From: Microthrixaceae bacterium
GTDB taxonomy: Bacteria > Actinomycetota > Acidimicrobiia > Acidimicrobiales > Microtrichaceae
Assembly (NCBI GenBank): GCA_020845705.1
Contig: JADLFH010000016.1
Location: 62,001 to 126,000, forward strand
Direction: 5' to 3'
Length of the DNA: 64,000 nt
This document shows, in pieces, positions 60,194 through 64,000 of this stretch. A program made the translations under genes and the position numbers. The notes beneath the pieces are model-generated. The model was not told where the DNA came from and did no database searches. It saw only the letters and a list, made by a program, of their open reading frames with translations. How positions within the stretch are numbered: the first letter of the stretch is position 1; each line of letters begins with the position of its first letter.

Positions 60194-62518
60194 GTGAGCG
60201 ACACGGCTGCCGCAGGACCGTACGAGGGGTTCGAGGGACAGTTGGGCAACACTTTTGCCGGGTCCGATGGATGGTGGCCGCCACGTCCGACAGCGCCCGG
60301 GGGGGCGCCGAACGTGGTGATCGTGTTGGCCGACGACCTCGGCTACAGCGACCTGTCCTGCTACGGCTCGGAGATCCCGACACCGAACCTCGACGCGCTG
60401 GCGGCGGCCGGTGTCCAATGGACGAACTTCCACGTCACCCCGATGTGCTCGCCCACTCGTGCTGCGCTGCTCACCGGTGTGAACCCTCATCGCGCCGGTG
60501 CCGGCTTCGTGGCCAACTCCGACCCGGGTTTCCCTGGGTACGCGGCGGAGCTCGCAGACGACGTGTCGACAATCGCAGAGGTGTTCCGCGACAACGGGTA
60601 CGCCACCTTTGCTCTGGGCAAGTGGCACCTCACCAAGGACGCCGACATGTCCGACGCCGGCCCGAAGACCTCGTGGCCGCTGCAACGTGGGTTCGACCGC
60701 TACTACGGCTTCCTCGACGCCTTCACCAACCTCCACCAACCACATCGGCTCGTGGTCGACAACCACACCCTCGAGGTCGACACCTATCCCGAGGGCTACT
60801 TCCTCACCGACGACCTGACCGACCAGGCGCTCGGCATGATCGCCCAGCTGAAGGCGTCGAACCCGTCGATTCCGTTCCTCTGCTATGTCGCGCAGGGCGC
60901 GGTGCATGCTCCGCTGCACTGCAAACCCGAGGATCTCGCCCGTCACCGCGGCAACTACGACATCGGCTGGGACGAGGTCCGTGCAGCCCGCCACCGACGC
61001 CAGATCGACAAGGGCCTGCTGCCGGCGGGCACGTCGCTGCCGCCGCGCAACCGGGAACCCGGCGATCACGTGCCCGCGTGGGACGAGCTCAGCAGCGACG
61101 AGCAGCGCCTGTACGCCCGCTACATGGAGGTGTACGCGGCGATGGTCGACAACCTCGACCAGAACGTCGGGCGCCTTCGTGCCGGTTTGGCGGAGCTCGG
61201 TGTGTTGGACGACACGATCTTCGTGTTCCTCTCAGACAACGGCGCGTCGCGGGAAGGCGAGATCGCCGGCACGTCCGCGTATCTCCGCACGCTGCTGTCG
61301 AGCAACGCTGTGGACATGGAGGATCCCGCCGCGGATCTGGCTCGCATCGATCTTCTCGGCAGTCCCCGCACGATGGTCCACTACCCCCGAGGTTGGGCGA
61401 TGGCGTCGAACACGCCGTGGCGTCTCTACAAGATCAACACACATGCAGGCGGGCACTCGGTGCCGTTCCTCATGTCCTGGCCCAACGGTGGCGACGCCGT
61501 CCCGGCCACCCAGCGGCGTAGCCAGTGGGCTTTCGTCACCGACGTCCTTCCGACACTGGTCGACCTGGCCGGTGTGTCCAGACCCGAGCGTCGGGCCGGC
61601 GTGACTACCCAGCCCCTGGCAGGGGTCACGATGAAGCCCGCCCTGGCCGATCCCGAGGCACCCCACCCCCACGCCGAGCAGTACTTCGAGATGGCCGGCC
61701 ATCGTGGCTACTACCGCGACGGGTGGGAGATCGTCACCCGCCACGAGCCGCTCACCCATTTCGGCGACCACGAGTGGGAGCTCTACGACCTGGCCGGCGA
61801 CCCGACCGAGATCCGCAACCTGGCGGAGCAGCATCCGGAACGTGTGGCCGAGATGGCCGCCGCTTGGGAGGCGGCGGCGCGGGCCAACCAGGTGTACCCG
61901 CTGGATGAGGGATCACGCCTGCGGTTCCTGACCCGCCCCCCGTTCGAGGAGCCCTTCTCCGAGCCCGTGCGGATCCCCCGCCGAGCCCACACCCTCGAGC
62001 GTTACCGCAGCCAGCTCCTCATCCAGTTCCGCAGCTTCACCGTCGACGTGGAACTGGACTTCCGTTCTGGTGACGTGGGCACCCTCGTCGCGCATGGCGA
62101 CCAGGGCGGCGGCTACGCCCTGGTGGTCGATCCCGGCGACGAGTTGATCTTCGTCCACAACGGTTATGGCACGATGGTCGAGGTGCCGTGCGGGGTCTTG
62201 TCCGACGGCGTCTCGGTGGTTCGCCTCGACGTGGTTGCTCCGGGTGATTGGCGGTGGGAGGTCTCGGTGTCGGTCGACGGTGAGCAGCGGGCCACACACG
62301 CCGGGTTGCCGATGCTGGCGGCCATGGCGCCCTTCTGTGGAATCGACGTCGGTGTCGACAGACGTTCGCCCGTATCGTGGGAGCGGTACGAGCGATCGGG
62401 CGCGAACCCCTTCACCGGGACTCTGATCGCAGCGACCTGGACGCCGGGTGAGCCGGCCCCCGACGCCGGGCTGCACTTCATCGAACTGCTGCGGGAGATG
62501 GGCCTCAAGTACGAATGA
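60194..62518 (+). CDS. Arylsulfatase-family enzyme with C-terminal lectin-like region
   Basis: The 774-residue protein (GTG start) has NVVIVLADDLGYSDLSCYGS with metal-binding Asp residues and Cys85 in CSPTRAALLTG, the C-x-P-x-R site converted to formylglycine. GKWHLTK near residue 140 is also characteristic. The last 220 residues are strand-rich and may be a concanavalin-like domain. No signal peptide is seen, so it may be cytosolic or secreted by another route. A formylglycine-generating enzyme is not in the window. Confidence 0.9.
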   Translation: MSDTAAAGPYEGFEGQLGNTFAGSDGWWPPRPTAPGGAPNVVIVLADDLGYSDLSCYGSEIPTPNLDALAAAGVQWTNFHVTPMCSPTRAALLTGVNPHRAGAGFVANSDPGFPGYAAELADDVSTIAEVFRDNGYATFALGKWHLTKDADMSDAGPKTSWPLQRGFDRYYGFLDAFTNLHQPHRLVVDNHTLEVDTYPEGYFLTDDLTDQALGMIAQLKASNPSIPFLCYVAQGAVHAPLHCKPEDLARHRGNYDIGWDEVRAARHRRQIDKGLLPAGTSLPPRNREPGDHVPAWDELSSDEQRLYARYMEVYAAMVDNLDQNVGRLRAGLAELGVLDDTIFVFLSDNGASREGEIAGTSAYLRTLLSSNAVDMEDPAADLARIDLLGSPRTMVHYPRGWAMASNTPWRLYKINTHAGGHSVPFLMSWPNGGDAVPATQRRSQWAFVTDVLPTLVDLAGVSRPERRAGVTTQPLAGVTMKPALADPEAPHPHAEQYFEMAGHRGYYRDGWEIVTRHEPLTHFGDHEWELYDLAGDPTEIRNLAEQHPERVAEMAAAWEAAARANQVYPLDEGSRLRFLTRPPFEEPFSEPVRIPRRAHTLERYRSQLLIQFRSFTVDVELDFRSGDVGTLVAHGDQGGGYALVVDPGDELIFVHNGYGTMVEVPCGVLSDGVSVVRLDVVAPGDWRWEVSVSVDGEQRATHAGLPMLAAMAPFCGIDVGVDRRSPVSWERYERSGANPFTGTLIAATWTPGEPAPDAGLHFIELLREMGLKYE

Positions 62519-63674
62519 GCCGGCTCGGGATGACGCGGGCGACGAGGTGGGAGCGGGTCGCGAGGATCGGACTCAACACGGCGAGCACCAACACGTAGAG
62601 CGCCACGAACGGCGACAGTCGCGGGTCGAGGCCGGCGCCGGCTGTGAGCGCCACGAGGATCAGCGCGAACTCGCCTCGTGAGACGAGGGTGGCCGCGAGG
62701 TTCGCAGTGGCGAGGCGGTCGAGGCCGGTGAAGCGGGCGGCGATCACACCGGTGACAAGTGCAAGTACCAGCGACATGAGGATCGCAGCGACCGCGGGAA
62801 CCACGATCTCGGAGATCCCGGCCGGGTCGATCGACAGGCCGAACGCAAAGAAGAAGAGCGCCCCGAAGGCGTCGCGCAAGGGCAACACGAACCGTTCGAT
62901 CCGCCGGGCCGAAGGGGTGCGGGCGAGGATGAGCCCGGCCATGAAGGCGCCGACGGCTTCGGACACGCCGATCTCCGCCGAGAGGCCGGCGACGAGAAAC
63001 GCGAACCCGATGAAGGACACGATGAGCAGCTCGTCCTCGACGCCGCTCACCAACTTCCCGATCCAGCCGGCCCCGTAGCGAGCGACCAGAGCCAACAACA
63101 CGAGGAAGCCCGCCGCCCGGGCGAACAGCCACAGCGACTCGGCAACGCCGTCGGCCTTGCCGAACACCGGCGCGAGAGCGGCGAGGTAGAGGGCCACGAA
63201 CAGGTCCTCCATGACCGCGGTGCCGAGGATCAGAGGACTCTCCACGTTCGCGAGACGTCGTAGCTCGACGAGCACCTTCGTGACGATTGCCGAGGAGGAG
63301 AGACCGGTGGCGCCCGCGATCACTAGCGCTTCGCGGCTGCCCCAGCCCAGCGCGAACCCGAAGGCGACGCCGCAGCCGATGTTCAGCAGGAGCCTGATTC
63401 CAGCTGACGCCAGCAGCGGGCGCCCGCCGGCGACGAGGTCTTCGACGGAGAACTCCACGCCGAGGTGGAACAACAGGAAGATCAAACCGAACGCGGCCAG
63501 CAGCTCGAGCTCGTCGGGGTGCTTGAAGAGCACGGCGCCCGGGGTGTGTGGCCCCACGATCATGCCGGCGAGGATGAACAGGGGGATCGTCGGCAGGCCG
63601 ACTTTGCCTCCGCCGCGCGCGAGGACCCCGGCCAGGAGAAACGACGCGCCGAGAGCCATCAGCTCGCGCGCCAT
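62505..63674 (-). CDS. CPA2-type cation/proton antiporter
   Basis: The 389-residue membrane protein has about 11 hydrophobic segments, with LFHLGVEFSVEDLVAGGRPL, SSSAIVTKVLVELR and EIGVSEAVGAFMAGLILART, as in KefB/KhtU families. The next gene upstream encodes a TrkA-C regulatory domain, ending one base before this start, so the two form a KhtTU-like pair. It exports K+ or Na+ in exchange for protons. Confidence 0.9.
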   Translation of the reverse strand: MARELMALGASFLLAGVLARGGGKVGLPTIPLFILAGMIVGPHTPGAVLFKHPDELELLAAFGLIFLLFHLGVEFSVEDLVAGGRPLLASAGIRLLLNIGCGVAFGFALGWGSREALVIAGATGLSSSAIVTKVLVELRRLANVESPLILGTAVMEDLFVALYLAALAPVFGKADGVAESLWLFARAAGFLVLLALVARYGAGWIGKLVSGVEDELLIVSFIGFAFLVAGLSAEIGVSEAVGAFMAGLILARTPSARRIERFVLPLRDAFGALFFFAFGLSIDPAGISEIVVPAVAAILMSLVLALVTGVIAARFTGLDRLATANLAATLVSRGEFALILVALTAGAGLDPRLSPFVALYVLVLAVLSPILATRSHLVARVIPSRLIRT

Positions 63675-64000
63675 CTACGTCCCCTCGTTCACGTAGCGCT
63701 CGAAGCCCTCGGCCAGGTGTTCAGGGCTCGCGTAGACCAGCTCGTCGCCCGCTGCGAGACTCATAGTTGGATCAGGTGGGACCATTGGGATCGAACCCCG
63801 CAGGATCGCCACGATAGTGACGCCGGTGCGGGCTCGAATTTCGAGGCCCTCGATCGACTTGCCAACGGCGAAAGCATCCGGCGCGAGACGGCACCAGTCG
63901 AAGCGCAGGCAGCTCAGCGCGTCGCTCAGGCGCGTGGTCAGCTCCGGGGGCATGAGGTAGCGGCCCGACATGAACGCTGCGAGGGTGTGTGACGCGTCCT
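63675..64000 (-). CDS. TrkA-C domain protein (KhtT-like), 5' part outside the window
   Basis: The frame is open to the right edge: DASHTLAAF precedes ATG at 63971. The visible part ends with a TrkA-C domain (GLEIRARTGVTIVAILRGSI, LAAGDELVYASPEHL), which binds nucleotides or ions and gates the antiporter. Stop at 63675 is one base from the antiporter start. Confidence 0.8.
   Translation of the reverse strand, partial: DASHTLAAFMSGRYLMPPELTTRLSDALSCLRFDWCRLAPDAFAVGKSIEGLEIRARTGVTIVAILRGSIPMVPPDPTMSLAAGDELVYASPEHLAEGFERYVNEGT

Overview
The window is high-GC DNA with many GTG starts, ATGA/GTGA gene overlaps and little intergenic space. It carries a coenzyme F420 gene (cofD), several acyl-CoA genes, an MpaB-type oxygenase, a CGNR regulator and a short-form glucan phosphorylase. 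Together these suggest an actinobacterium, possibly of the Acidimicrobiia; this is inferred from gene content only.

Region 1 (1-20.9 kb) is an accessory island. A 2.6 kb-codon Rhs/YD-repeat lipoprotein ends in a lower-GC toxin-like tip. A small membrane-protein gene follows it by a TAATG overlap and is cut off by an ISAzo13-like element whose left end supplies the stop codon. Next come a VapBC pair, a scrambled rhs fragment, a decayed PIN gene, a frameshifted small gene with a 22-bp hairpin, an RHH/Doc pair, an IS4-type transposase remnant and a MazEF pair. An OleC/OleB-like pair with a divergent TetR gene and an esterase lipoprotein interrupts this series. A decayed integrase, an AbiEi antitoxin whose AbiEii partner is reduced to 39 codons, and a DUF4143 ATPase preceded by short direct repeats close the island.

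Region 2 (21-31.6 kb) is mostly metabolic: a serine hydrolase, glucan phosphorylase, an FMN glutamate-synthase-like protein, a coiled-coil protein with a lysine/alanine tail, a hydrolase, a thioredoxin-reductase-like/FNR fusion, CofD and an SDR. A fused remnant of a MazE/MazF pair lies beside cofD.

Region 3 (31.6-51.7 kb) is the most distinctive part. Three paralogous molybdopterin catalytic subunits resembling the type II DMSO-reductase family (ethylbenzene dehydrogenase, steroid C25 dehydrogenase, DMS dehydrogenase, selenate/chlorate reductase) share one set of accessory genes: a gamma-like subunit, a four-cluster Fe-S subunit, a TorD-like chaperone and an unusual ferredoxin/zinc-ribbon protein. 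An Rrf2 regulator with Cys residues both in the sensor loop and in the DNA-binding wing lies upstream. An acyl-CoA dehydrogenase, a nitroreductase-like protein, a thiolase and an acyl-CoA ligase sit between the second and third catalytic genes. The simplest reading is an oxygen-independent oxidation (possibly hydroxylation) of a hydrophobic chain, followed by CoA activation and chain shortening; the substrate is not identifiable from sequence.

Region 4 (51.7-64 kb) holds a penicillin-acylase lipoprotein, a CGNR regulator, an EamA exporter, a methyltransferase/glycosyltransferase pair, an MpaB oxygenase/acyl-CoA dehydrogenase pair behind a 15-bp inverted repeat, an SRPBCC protein, a large sulfatase and a CPA2 antiporter with a TrkA-C partner running off the right edge. 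No rRNA, tRNA or CRISPR array was seen.
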